NCBI GenBank assembly: GCA_018907035.1 | Contig: JACCIC010000371.1 | Span: 1 to 64,000, forward strand | Reading direction: 5' to 3' | Length of the DNA stretch: 64,000 bases | From: Sycobia sp. Sy_11 | Taxonomy: Eukaryota; Arthropoda; Insecta; Hymenoptera; Epichrysomallidae | Part shown: positions 1-11,513 of the stretch, in pieces | Layout: each line of letters starts with the position of its first letter | How positions within the stretch are numbered: position 1 is the first letter of the stretch | Position numbers and translations under genes: made by a program | Notes under the pieces: generated by a model | Database searches by the model: none | Seen by the model: the letters and a program-made list of their open reading frames with translations, nothing else | Told to the model about the DNA's origin: nothing

Positions 1-252
1 TGTATTTATATGCTCACGTATACGGAGGCAAGCGCGCTTCCTACTCGTATAAGACCTCCCCCCTACACCCAACCCACGTTTTTTTTTATCTTCACCTTTT
101 GTATGTAGGTTATTGTCTGGCTCTGACACTATGGAAGCTCTATACCTCCATTATTCTGCTTTACTGGTTTAAATCCAGAAACGAATTTGAGAAGAAAGAA
201 GGAGATGGAGGATGAGGGCGAGAGACGAAACGTGGACGTACTTGCTGGATTG

Positions 253-283
253 GATAATAAAAAAAAAAAAAAAAAAAAAAAAA
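253..283. repeat. A homopolymer
   Basis: A nearly unbroken run of about 30 A. No retroposon-like body is recognised directly before it. Confidence 0.9.
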
Positions 284-1545
284 CACATCCAACCGCGATC
301 CCGCGCGGCTTTCGATGAGATTTTTAGAAAAATTTATGACTTTCAGGGGGAGATTGGATTTAACCTGGAGAAGTTGAAGGTGAGGCGGTTGAACGTTTTT
401 AGGTTGAAGAGTATACGGATAAATTCTATTTCGATTGTCTAACTCTCAGCAATGTAATACTTTGGAATTATATTCTATAAAATTTACCGGTGAAACTGAC
501 GTATCAAATAATAAATTTATTTAAATAACGATATAAGAAAATTCACAAGTAAATTTAGATTTCCTAATTGCGCAAGTATATTTTTCGCTCAGTACATCGT
601 CAGGTTATGAAATATTACGCTCGAGACAATTGTAAAAACGCGTAAATCGAGTAGGTGAATATTTTTAATACATTATACTATTTGCGTTTAGCTTCTTCTT
701 ACGTCAAGTAAAATATTACCCTTAGTAACTTTATAAGTGCGCAATAATTGCCTTTTTTATACCTCTAAGAATAGTCTTGCTAATGAGCCCGGCAAGCGGC
801 TCGGGACGAAACACAGCGCAATAACATTTTCACAGTTACGTGAGAGAATTTTGAATTTTAAGACAGATTCTTCGCGCGCATTTTGGAACGAATTTTTTTC
901 CCTTATCATATTTAATTTCACTCATCGTTCGCCGAATTGGAATGAATTTTATTCACTGCGCATTCAACTGTTCAGCCGTAATATTTAAGATTGATTTGCA
1001 CACGCGCAACATAATGGAATAACGATCGCATATAATACGCCTTAAATTCAATGCGTATCTAGGATAATAAGCGGTGGAATAAAATGAAATGTACATAGAA
1101 ACGGCGCTTTTATCGACTATGGCGTGATAATTGAAATATAAATTTTTAATCGATTTCGGAACTTCGCGTTTCATTATATAGAACTTAATGGATCACAATA
1201 GACGAAATATTATTAATAAGGCTATAATCGGGCAATATCGAAATAAAGCCAGCGAATCGGGAAAACTTATAGATATATGCGGGATATACGATACATACTC
1301 GTATTAGGGTATATATTATTAAAATTAAAAAATTAAAAATTAATAAAATTAAAAAATAAAAATCGAGTTCATTTTCCAACGTATAATTGATGATAACTAA
1401 ATTCAAGGATTAATATCATTGATCCTAAACGAATATAATTACGAAACAATAGAACCATCGTTTAAAGAAAAAAGCTACTCATTTAACACAATCAAGCCAA
1501 ACTCGCTCGAAGTTAACAGTCACGAAAGCTCGACTTTGGGTTGAT

Positions 1546-1548
1546 CTT

Positions 1549-1590
<42 letters not shown>

Positions 1591-1591
1591 A

Positions 1592-1618
<27 letters not shown>
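1546..1618. repeat. compound (TC)n-(CA)n array
   Basis: About 20 bases of TC pass directly into about 50 bases of CA with one phase slip near 1591. Confidence 0.95.
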
Positions 1619-1623
<5 letters not shown>

Positions 1624-2004
1624 TCTCGCATATCCGGCGCTCTTCCCATGCCCAACCATAAATCTGAGATCTTCATGTCTATGCCAGACGTAAGCACGTG
1701 TGCTCGTGCAAAACAGACAAGATCGCGACGCACATGTTCGGAGATGGGCCCCGCCGCCCCGCGTCATGTCCAAAGGCCACATAATCGCCCGACATCACAA
1801 GCAGGCATTCGGCGCATCCCAGCCATTCGTGCCGTCAGTCCGATTGTTTGTGCCAGACTCGCGGTGTTATTCATACGGTCAGTCAAAGTCCCCCGTTCAT
1901 GTGAATCGTCAGCGGTTCAAGGCAGTTCTTATATTAGCCGTTGATCTTTTTCTCCTAGAATTTATCTTGTCTTTATTTTGCTCGAATAGACTCCCAAGTG
2001 GTTG

Positions 2005-2760
2005 ACGACCGCCTTTTTTTTTTTTTTTCTTTTGTATTTTTTTTCGCGCTTTTCCCCGTGCCCTGGCTCGTTTCCTTCGCCCCCCGCCCCCCCCAACATT
2101 TTCTCAACTTATTTTTTATATTTATAGTGTTTACTTTTTGTTATATGTGGTGTTTAGTATTTCAGCCACCACGATCCGTGATTCCATTTCACATACTATT
2201 TTCCTCTCATGTGTGTCCAACAGCCTTTGAAATTTTCGCTGTTTTGTTGGATCACACCACCCATGCGCCGTGTTCGAGATGACTCTCTCGCATCCTTCGA
2301 CAAAGTTCTCCACAGCTTGTCAGCCCGCCTGCATCTTGCCATCTGTAATCTTCTTTTTTTTCTACGCCTGAGACCAGGCTCTCACAACTTCCCTCCTCGC
2401 ACCCCACCCCGGCCGGTCGTCGATATTGTGACGTCAACTATTTCAGCGACTGACCTCTAGATGTTTTTTGTATCTTTCTCTTCGTTTAATTCTATCGGTC
2501 TCATTAGGCCACAGCATACTTGACACCCTTTGTTTTTCTACTAGTCCTGAGTCTTGGGCTTTTAACGGGACACATTTCCTGTTCTATCGTCCGGTGCGAG
2601 GATTTGCTTGGTTACCTTTTCCTTTTTCTGATTTTTAACTCTTCGCATTCTTCATCGTCCGCGCGAATCTCCCGAGGATACTCCTCTGTTTTACCTTATC
2701 CTGCTCGATTTACAATTAACGGCATTGTGTGCTTTATTTTTGTCAGTTCTTATTGCCGGT
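2005..2760. other. pyrimidine-rich stretch
   Basis: The plus strand is strongly enriched in T and C over about 750 bases, so the canoe transcript is purine-rich here. Several overlapping plus-strand frames open as a consequence, including one at 2520-2912 with a hydrophobic start. They lack family motifs and I do not call them genes. Confidence 0.55.
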
Positions 2761-3091
2761 GCGCGGCGGACCCTCACCCCGCGCGACTGCGCCGGCTCTC
2801 GAGGAATTCGAGTTGGTTTTTCGAGGGGAGAAAGAGCTTTGTGCCGGCGAGTTCAGTATCCTACTTATATAGATATATTAATCAATATATCCATAATATA
2901 TATAATATATAGCGGCACCCCACGGTGCCCACCCGTACACCCATTAGCCCGATCGCATGCTATCGCAAACCTGTTTAATCCATATTCTTATCTTTGCCTT
3001 GATCTTGTAAGGCGGACAGCTTCTGAAGCAGGATTCCGTTTGGCCGAATGCACCTGATTGTTAGCTTGGATCCCGTACTATATTATGAATA

Positions 3092-3144
3092 CCTATATAT
3101 ATTATTATTATATATATATATTATATATATATATATATATATAG
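3092..3144. repeat. imperfect (TA)n/(TTA)n array
   Basis: Mixed TA and ATT units over about 50 bases. Confidence 0.9.
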
Positions 3145-3339
3145 ATATCAGAAGCGAGCGAGCCGCGGGCATTGATTTCCGCCCCCTTCGACCGGGTCGG
3201 AGGGGTGGTTACGGGACACGAAACCAAAGGAGGCATGGAAACGTCGAAGATGAAATCTTGATTAAAAAGGACAGTTCGCAAATAGTTCAAGGGGGAAGAA
3301 ATGAGAAGATCGATCTTTCATATATGTATATATTTATAA

Positions 3340-3341
<2 letters not shown>

Positions 3342-3372
<31 letters not shown>
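3342..3372. repeat. (TA)n array
   Basis: About 31 bases of alternating T and A. Confidence 0.9.
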
Positions 3373-3378
<6 letters not shown>

Positions 3379-3716
3379 CTTCTATTTCTCACCCGCCCAC
3401 CCTTCAACCCGAGTGAGAGAGGAAGGTGATAGAGGGGGAGAGAGGGGGTGCACCGGAGGGAGCCGGCGTATCGTGGCCGTGCGATCGCGGTCTCGTCGAA
3501 AACGACCTCAACCCCTGCCAGCCGCCGTGCCCCCGGGCCAAGGTATTACGCAGGCGGCTGCGATAGTGTAGCGCGCGCGACGAAAATGCGCCGGGCTCGA
3601 TCTCCGCTATAACGCTATGCGGCCTGCAGCGGCTCCTTATCGGTGCGACGAGACGTTTCTCTTTAGATACGGGAAAATTGAAAATGCTCCCTCGCGCGCT
3701 GCTTCTTAGCTGGTAG

Positions 3717-3776
<60 letters not shown>
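3717..3776. repeat. (TA)n array
   Basis: About 60 bases of uninterrupted TA. The flanks ...agctggtaga and accagctgtg add a short inverted repeat (AGCTGGT/ACCAGCT), extending the potential hairpin. Confidence 0.95.
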
Positions 3777-3778
<2 letters not shown>

Positions 3779-3876
3779 AGCTGTGCCAAATGAGCCGGCA
3801 ATTCGCCATGTGGTTCACGCCCTGCCGCAGCAAGCGGAATATTATTTCGATTAAAGTTGCGCATCAGGCAAGTCCG

Positions 3877-3879
<3 letters not shown>

Positions 3880-3907
<28 letters not shown>
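3880..3907. repeat. (TA)n array
   Basis: About 28 bases of TA in a run of closely spaced arrays (3.7-4.1 kb). Confidence 0.9.
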
Positions 3908-3910
<3 letters not shown>

Positions 3911-3940
3911 CAATTAGTCCGGTATTATAATAGAACTTTC

Positions 3941-3941
<1 letters not shown>

Positions 3942-3970
<29 letters not shown>
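3942..3970. repeat. (GA)n array
   Basis: About 29 bases of pure GA between two (TA)n arrays. Confidence 0.9.
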
Positions 3971-3974
<4 letters not shown>

Positions 3975-4050
3975 TAGGGCAAAAAAATATATTATATAAT
4001 TCGGTAATCCGTATATATAACTTAGTCTTTTATGTGCACAGTAACATAAT

Positions 4051-4053
<3 letters not shown>

Positions 4054-4081
<28 letters not shown>
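4054..4081. repeat. (TA)n array
   Basis: About 28 bases of TA. Confidence 0.9.
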
Positions 4082-4367
4082 GTCAATCGGTCCTGCGGAT
4101 TGAACAAGCAATTTGGCTTTCGAAGGAGGAAGTCGAACTTCGATCACAAATTACATTAACAAATGCTCGAATCTTACGATCCTTGCTCCTCGTGCACGCC
4201 AATGCGAGATCCTGTATATTCTTTTTCGCGTCGTATTACATATATATTCCTATTCGTGATAAAGATATTCCATTAAAATGCGAATGAAAATGAGGCAAAC
4301 TCTCCGCCTTTCTCTCATCGTGCAGCCAAAGGGAATTTTCCAAATGCCGTTGTGTAAAAGCATTGTA

Positions 4368-4371
<4 letters not shown>

Positions 4372-4409
<38 letters not shown>
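4372..4409. repeat. long A homopolymer
   Basis: About 38 consecutive A, the longest homopolymer seen in the window. Confidence 0.9.
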
Positions 4410-4411
<2 letters not shown>

Positions 4412-6705
4412 ACATTATTTCAGCGTCATCGTTAGAATTACCGTAAAATGTATCGTAACTGAAACAGGTGTATATTGATAACCAGCTTAGGAACCTTTAT
4501 AAAATACTACTATGATCTACCCATTAAAGTTTGGCCGTTACGCTAGACTCGGAGTCTATTGGCAAACTTCCTTCTCAAATTCGTGAATAGTTCGAGAACA
4601 GTTCGATCTCGCTCCGTGCAGCAACGAACGAGCCGTCGCGCTCTCTCGAGCTCGCGCACCTGGTGGCGCGGACCCTCGCATTCCTACCGCCGTGATCATT
4701 CTCACCTGGACCGTATCGATCGATGTCGCGCGTTAAAACCGCGCGAAACTCCGGCGTTGGCGCGCGACAACGGATCTATTTCGGCGGCCGCAGGTTCCGT
4801 CCGGCGCGGCGGTCGTTTCCGCTTTGGGTGGGGGGGGGAGGGGGCACGACGCGGCGGTCTGCCCGGCATTGCGGGGCAAATTACTTCGGCCGCGTCGTTT
4901 CCAGACACATCGGCGTGGCGACGACATCAATTTTTGATCGAGTCGTTCCGCCCGTCGCACCAGCGACGGTTGCCAATTAATAATCGAAAAGGTCAACTCT
5001 TTGGAACTCGATGAAATTTCCACCGCTGGGCCTAGTCTTAATTTATCACATTCTCGGCCCGTTTACTCTCCTTTGCTCTGTATTAATGCTACACACGCGC
5101 ATAACTCTCTAAGTTTGATCAAATGTTTGCCTTGGCAGATTGTAATGGCAATTCTGACGAATTTAAAGCGATATTTCTGCACGCGCGCATAAACGAACCG
5201 CAATTCATGGTAACACAACTGCGCTACCTCGACGATAAGATCGACAATTGAAATCGCTATAATTTCACCGCCCCTTATTATTCTTTGCGTGATATCGAAA
5301 CCGTCGATATCGCCAATACATTTGCACATTTATTCCTCGCCAGTCCCCGTCCGATTTCGTAACTCGACGAAGGGGGGAAAAAAAGCCAAGATCCAAACAT
5401 ACGTATGTCTATATATGTTTAAAATCACAAGAGTTTCCGGGACGAGGTGGTAAGTTTCGCGCAGGGTTCGAATAAAAATGGAAAGTTTTCAAATTATATA
5501 CAAAACAAACAGCCGCGGCCAAGGGTAAACGCGGAAGGGAAGTTTTATCGTGCTCGGGCGTTAACGAAAAGGAACGCGGTTGGAGGGGGGGGGAGGGGAA
5601 GAAAAAAAATCAGCTAAATCAAATCCGCCCCCTCCCCCCGAACCCGGAACCCGGGCGATCTCATCAGCGTAAAAGCTCGAGAACCTCCGTCCTCCCTCTC
5701 CTCCAGTCTGCCTCCGCGTACGAGTACAGAATGGCGACCAAGCTAAACAGTGAATTTCCATCTTCAAACAATTCTTCTCGGGCTCTTTTGGCCCCTGAAC
5801 TATTCTGATAGTGTGGTGCGTGCGTGCGCGTGTTTCTGCGCGCGAAACAGCCGTAGCGGTGCTTTCGCGGCTCTTTCGTATTTATGTATACGCGCGACTA
5901 AAAGGCAAAGAAATCCGCCAGGAGCCGTGGAGGCCGTATTATAAAGCGTCGACTGAGCGGTAAAGGCTGCTCACGATTCGCGGTGCCTGCAGCGCGCGCA
6001 TTCATATATATACAGTCATGTACGTAGTAGTCTAAAGGGGCCATGTTTCTAAGATGATGAATAGGATTTAAAAATTCTTTTAAGATCTGTGTCCTTAAAA
6101 TTGGCCTTTCGTTAAACAATTCTATACAATACATCAAGACGTAAGAACGCATTACTGCCTTCAATAAATAGGTGGCGACCTGCAAATTTTTACGTATCAT
6201 CTTCGTCTGTCGCTACCGTCGGGTATAGCTAGATCCTAGCGAGATGTATATAGTATAATCAGCGATATCGATACTTTTTCTAGTTATGCAAAACATAGTG
6301 TTGTGCAAGTTATTTAAGCTATTGATTCTTGTACTTTGTCCAGATTTTCGGAGAACTTTTTATCAATGACCTTCATTTTGCATAATATAGTACTTCGCAG
6401 TTGCGTATCATCCATGCGAGCGATCAATAGGTCCATAAAAAGTTCGTTTGTTATCTAGTCAAATATAATCTCAGTGTATGTGCATTTATAAAGCACAGTT
6501 TCTATCTCTGTACATTTTACTTTCATAGTAACATAAGTACTACGCATACATTCGTTGGTTGTACAATGAAATGCAAGCAGAAAATATTTTACGTGATGAT
6601 AATAATAAAATGATAAATGATAACCGGAAAATATAGATCGTAGAGCGAGGGAGGTCGGTAGAAGAAAATCTGTTGGTTTTCTGAGAGCTCTGATCCTATC
6701 CTGAA

Positions 6706-6708
6706 TAT

Positions 6709-6760
<52 letters not shown>
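6706..6760. repeat. (TA)n array
   Basis: About 55 bases of TA with minor breaks at the left end. Confidence 0.95.
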
Positions 6761-6761
<1 letters not shown>

Positions 6762-6893
6762 GGAGAAAATCACATCGGATCCGTGTGTATAAAATTAGGA
6801 TTTTCGCGATAGTCATTTTCTCGTTATACGGTGAAACACGCGACGCTCTAATTAAGTACCGTTAGAGCTGTCTGGATATTGGTATTGCGCAAC

Positions 6894-6895
<2 letters not shown>

Positions 6896-6939
<44 letters not shown>
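6896..6939. repeat. (TA)n array
   Basis: About 44 bases of TA. Confidence 0.95.
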
Positions 6940-6941
<2 letters not shown>

Positions 6942-7079
6942 TCTAGTTATGCAATTGCGGAGTGGATGGAGAGGGTTGGGTCGGAGAATCCGCCCTGGAG
7001 AGAGGACCATACACTCTACAGCAGAGTATGTACTGGAAAATTAAGTGCCCATCCACCCTTTGTGAGGATGAAATTTTCG

Positions 7080-7180
7080 GGAAAGAGAGACAGAGACGGA
7101 AATAGAGAGACAGAGAGAGATAGAGAGAGCGAGAGAGAGCGACAGGGAGAGAAGGAGAGAGGACGGAAGAGAAGGGTCAG
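7080..7180. repeat. degenerate (GA)-rich purine tract
   Basis: About 100 bases almost entirely of purines with gagaca, gagata and gagcga variants on the plus strand. It probably derives from a GA microsatellite. Confidence 0.7.
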
Positions 7181-7264
7181 AAAGCTGATTTCGAGCGAGA
7201 GAAGGACGTCGAAATTGTCTAGCCTTGTTGCGGCAAATTTAGATGATAATGAGAGATAGTGTAT

Positions 7265-7266
<2 letters not shown>

Positions 7267-7310
<44 letters not shown>
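7267..7310. repeat. (TA)n array
   Basis: About 44 bases of TA, followed by GTATGTATA variants. Confidence 0.95.
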
Positions 7311-7318
<8 letters not shown>

Positions 7319-7595
7319 ATACAATCCCAAACATGTACACATACACAGAAAGGAAGGAACTTATCGGAGGCGGGGAGACAGGCGGTGAGCGTTGGTGCAG
7401 AGAGGAAAATATAATATGCAGAAGCGATGGAAGCTCTTCTCTTTTTTCCGCGACGATCGCGTCGTAAAAATTACCGACGGCACGCGTGAGCTCCCCCCTC
7501 CCCCTCCCATACCTCAGGCAACTGTAAATTTTACGGTACTCGTGCGTCGTCGCCGCTGCATATTGAAAAATTGAGAGAAACGCGCGCGCGCGTGC

Positions 7596-7598
<3 letters not shown>

Positions 7599-7634
<36 letters not shown>
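7599..7634. repeat. (GA)n array
   Basis: About 36 bases of GA, preceded by a CGCGCG run. Confidence 0.95.
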
Positions 7635-7635
<1 letters not shown>

Positions 7636-9130
7636 GGAGTGCTTTTATGATTTCTTTCGTATAATAGAGCGCCGACCGTTCGACCCGCGCGTCGCTCGTG
7701 CCTCGATCATGCTTGTTCCGTTGAAAGCAAAGAATGACACAGGTGAACGCAGGTCCCGTTCTCCCTCCTAGCAAATTAATAAAGTTAAGAGAACTTAAAT
7801 AAAATAATAATAATAATAATAACAATAAGAACAATGGGAAGAGAAAATATCGCAGTTTTTCTTCTCTACCCGTCGTTTGGCCCGAGTTTTAGGGATGCGC
7901 ATTCCACGAGCACTGTAAAAAGCGATCTTAAATTTTAAAAACCCCCCCCACAAATAATTCGCTCTCTCCGCTTTTCGTTCGTTACGCCTATACGACAAAA
8001 TTATCCACGGCCTTCTTTTACAGCGCGGACGCCCGCGCCCGCGCACTAAAAAGTTTTTAGAGCGCCAAAATTATTATGGGCGCAATATAGGGACCCGCGA
8101 ACTTTTCGAGAGTCATATTGCATTCATTCATTTGAAAGCCATTAAAATTATACATGCCTTAAAAACCGAGACAGTGGTTGGGGGAGAGGGAGTGGAGCAT
8201 CCCGCCTTGATTAAAGTTTAAATATATACGCTCGCAAAGTTGAGAAACTCGCCGCTGAAAATTATTTAATTTATTCAAAAATTGTTTTGCTCCGCGGAAA
8301 TTTAAATATCAACAAATTTAATTTAAGTTTGCGAAAGTCATTTAAGTTTATACAATCAATCGGGGCGAAAATGTGCTCTGGATTTTCGAAGTAAGGCTGA
8401 AAACAATTTCGCACATATATATTTAGATATACACAGACGAAGAACTCTTTATGATGGAGGTTAAGGGGTTGAACTCTGTATTAACCAAGATGGCAAATAC
8501 TGCATAAAAGAAAATTCCAAAAACTGAAATGAAGGATACAAACAATGGCGTCTTTTAAGGAAGTTGAAGCATTCTCCACTTTATCATTGATCACCTTGTA
8601 AATATTATACGATCTACGTAATTATACGTATGTACATTATTCGATACACTTTGTATATTGAAAATGTCGTCGTCATACGGTTTGTCCAACGCTCTGGTTT
8701 TTCATCAATCGCAACAGTCGAAGATGGAGAAAACAGAGTCGAACGCGCGCTCGACAGTTTAAAAAGCTCGAGAGAAGAAAAAGGTCGCGCGTATTATATT
8801 CACGATTTGCCAAGGTTCGTAGACGACAGCTATATATTGATCTCCTTCGAATCAAATCAATGCAAACACGGAGCGCGCAACAACAGCCAAAAAGGATAGT
8901 AGGAGAAAGAGGAGTGGGGGGGGGGAGGAAAAGTCCTCCGCGGGTGACACATCGCCGCGAGTCCGGGATGAAAACTTCCCGAATCTCGGTCCCTCGAACT
9001 TTGCTCGAGGAGCGAATCCTTATGCGCGAGGCGCAGCCCCCCTCCCCCCTCCCCATACCCCTTTGAATTTCCCCATACATTATATATAAGACTCGGTAAA
9101 TTTTGCGCAAAGTGAAAAAGGTAGGATTGC

Positions 9131-9150
9131 GGGTAGGGGTAGGGGTAGGG
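9131..9150 (+). repeat. GGGGTA tandem, G-quadruplex motif
   Basis: Reads gggtaggggtaggggtaggg: four G runs of three or four separated by TA. The fit to a G-quadruplex pattern is direct. It resembles but is not the insect telomere unit TTAGG. Confidence 0.8.
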
Positions 9151-10058
9151 CGGACAGGCGAATACCGAGTACAAAGGAAGAGAAAGGGGACTTCTTTGTT
9201 TCCGTCGCCCTTCCAACCCCGGCCCTGTCGCCTCTGCCCCGGAGGCAGAGCGAGTTCGTAGCGCTTCTCTCGGCGCGTTTCCAAAGTTCGCGGCGAGCGA
9301 GTAGTACATGGGTGTAATATATAAGGACCCGGAGCAATTTAATAAAGTCAATTGCCTTCCGCTTCTTCTTCTTCACCCCCCCCCCCACGCCGGCGCGACC
9401 GCGTAGCGAGACCAAGTCGGATTGAAGAGAGGGAGGGATAGGCGAATTGAAGGTTATAAACGCAGTTTCGAGGACGTCGATGGCAGAGGCGCAGGCGCAT
9501 GTACGCGCGCATATATACAATAGACAGACTTATGAGAGAGACTGTTTGAGAATGAGAGTTTTGAAGGCGAAGCGGGGAGCCGGAACACCCTTGTGGATAT
9601 AGTTAACGGTTGGGCGCGATCTATTGGGTTAACTTTATATATATATATATATACATGCATGTATGTATACATTAGAAATCCAATGCGAAAGATTGCGTTT
9701 AATGCGCGACTCATTGTTCGAGAGCGAATGCGCGACCGCCGCAGCCGTCGCCATCGCCGCCGCCGCGCTCATTATACGCGACGAGCGGCTTCGTTTGGAC
9801 TAATGAGAAATGTTTACAACTATTGTAAAATTTTGTAATATTTCGCTGTAAGCGCGACATAGTTTTGTGGAGCGGCGCTTCTGGAATCTATACAGTTATT
9901 GTTTTTCAGGGTTGAGAGAAAGTGTATCGATACGCGCGTATTTCTAATTTCTCGGTTCGTTTCATTATGTACATTTCATTTTATTGTTCCACTTTTTTTC
10001 ATGAGTTTGATGAAAAAAATTTTTTACAAGTGTACAATGATTATCTTGAGATTTAATT

Positions 10059-10080
10059 AAAAAAAAAAAAAAAAAAAAAA
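10059..10080. repeat. A homopolymer
   Basis: About 22 consecutive A in AT-rich intron sequence. Confidence 0.85.
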
Positions 10081-11464
10081 GGATTCAAATAAAGCAGTAG
10101 CTTTTTACTACAAAGTATTCATCCTTCTGCTTCAATGTTTAGGCATTAAAAGCCGTGTAGAAACAACAAAAGTTCCAAAAAGAAAAAAAGGTCATTAAAG
10201 ACCCTCCGCGAAATGGCACAGTCCCCATATAACCATAACGCGCCTTTCCGAAAATTACCATCCTAGCCCGAGCCGCGGAATCGTGCTCGAGCTTTCCAAC
10301 GGCTCTCGTTCGATTCGAAAGCCGAATCTCGCGAGTTTGGCAATTTCAACATCCTCCGCAACCCCCCCCCCACCCACCGCGTATATTCGGATCGTTCGAC
10401 CGTTGCCAAGTTACCTCGCCCCGATTCTCCGACTCTCCAGGTTCTCCAAGCCCCGGACGCTCCAAACCATCGGGCAGACCATCCGTACGGCCTATGGCAG
10501 ACAATACACGAATTTACGGTCACGGCGGCGCGTTTTTTTTTTTTTTTTTTTTTTTGGACAGTGAAATCGGGCTTGATGACCGAAAATTATAAAATATATA
10601 TATAATCACCCCGTATCAAAGCTCCGCGGTGCGTAAAAAGCGGGCCCATTTTCATCGTACGATATCCAATTATTTTCGACAGACTTGCCGGTAATGCGGG
10701 ACACGTTTCTCTCTTGCTTAACTTTCGTCGATGAGCCTGAATCTAATAATTATAGAAACATCTGGATATTCTATTATCAAACATTTACGCAGAAATGGCG
10801 ATTTTATCATTTGTGCGTAAACGAAGCATATATTTCGTACATTCTTTAATGTACACGATAATAATTGCCAATTTTCCCCTTTTGACGCCATAAATTAATT
10901 AATAACAATTACAAACGGAATCCGAAAAACTGCAATTATATTTCTCACGTTCAAATATTTACTCAACTTGAAATACACCTCGCACAGCTAACGAGTGATA
11001 GACACGTCGAATATTGAGTAAAAAAAAATGGCGAAACGTTAAAATAATTTCGATTACCGCAAAGATACGTGCGTAGTGCTGCGTTATAATTGAAACGGGT
11101 AAAATTGATACTTCTGCTTCCAGAGCCGTATGATCCCAATGCAATGCCTGCTTGCAAGTTATTTACGCCCGAACAAAATCGGCGTCGCGGCAATAATATA
11201 ATCACCTTTCGTCACGGTTGTACGGGCGCAAGAGTGACATTAACCGAGAGCGATAATCTTATATACATGTCCAACGTAATGACCCCCCTCCCCCCGACGT
11301 AATCAATTATACGACATTTCTATTTCTATTCCACGGTCCCGTAGAAATGCCACCCTCACCGGCGCTGGCGCTTCCTGTAATTTGAAAAGCAAATGGCTGG
11401 CTGCGGCTATTCAGAAATCCTCCCCGCATTTGGCACTATCCTATGTGTATGCGTATGTGTATAG

Positions 11465-11465
<1 letters not shown>

Positions 11466-11509
<44 letters not shown>
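11466..11509. repeat. (TA)n array
   Basis: About 44 bases of TA. Confidence 0.95.

Positions 11510-11513
<4 letters not shown>

Noticed and set aside
2520..2912. 130-codon plus-strand frame with a signal-peptide-like start
   Set aside because: Hydrophobic codons follow from the pyrimidine-rich strand. It does not start with ATG, and the later part is not protein-like.
7514..7580. Arg-rich minus-strand stretch considered as the next canoe exon after exon 5
   Set aside because: The sequence after the acceptor-like cag reads RRRRTSTVKF and does not match the expected RA2 continuation.
8673..9284. 203-codon minus-strand frame
   Set aside because: GC- and C-run-rich DNA keeps several overlapping frames open (8857-9351, 9080-9520). 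No splice context or family motif is seen.
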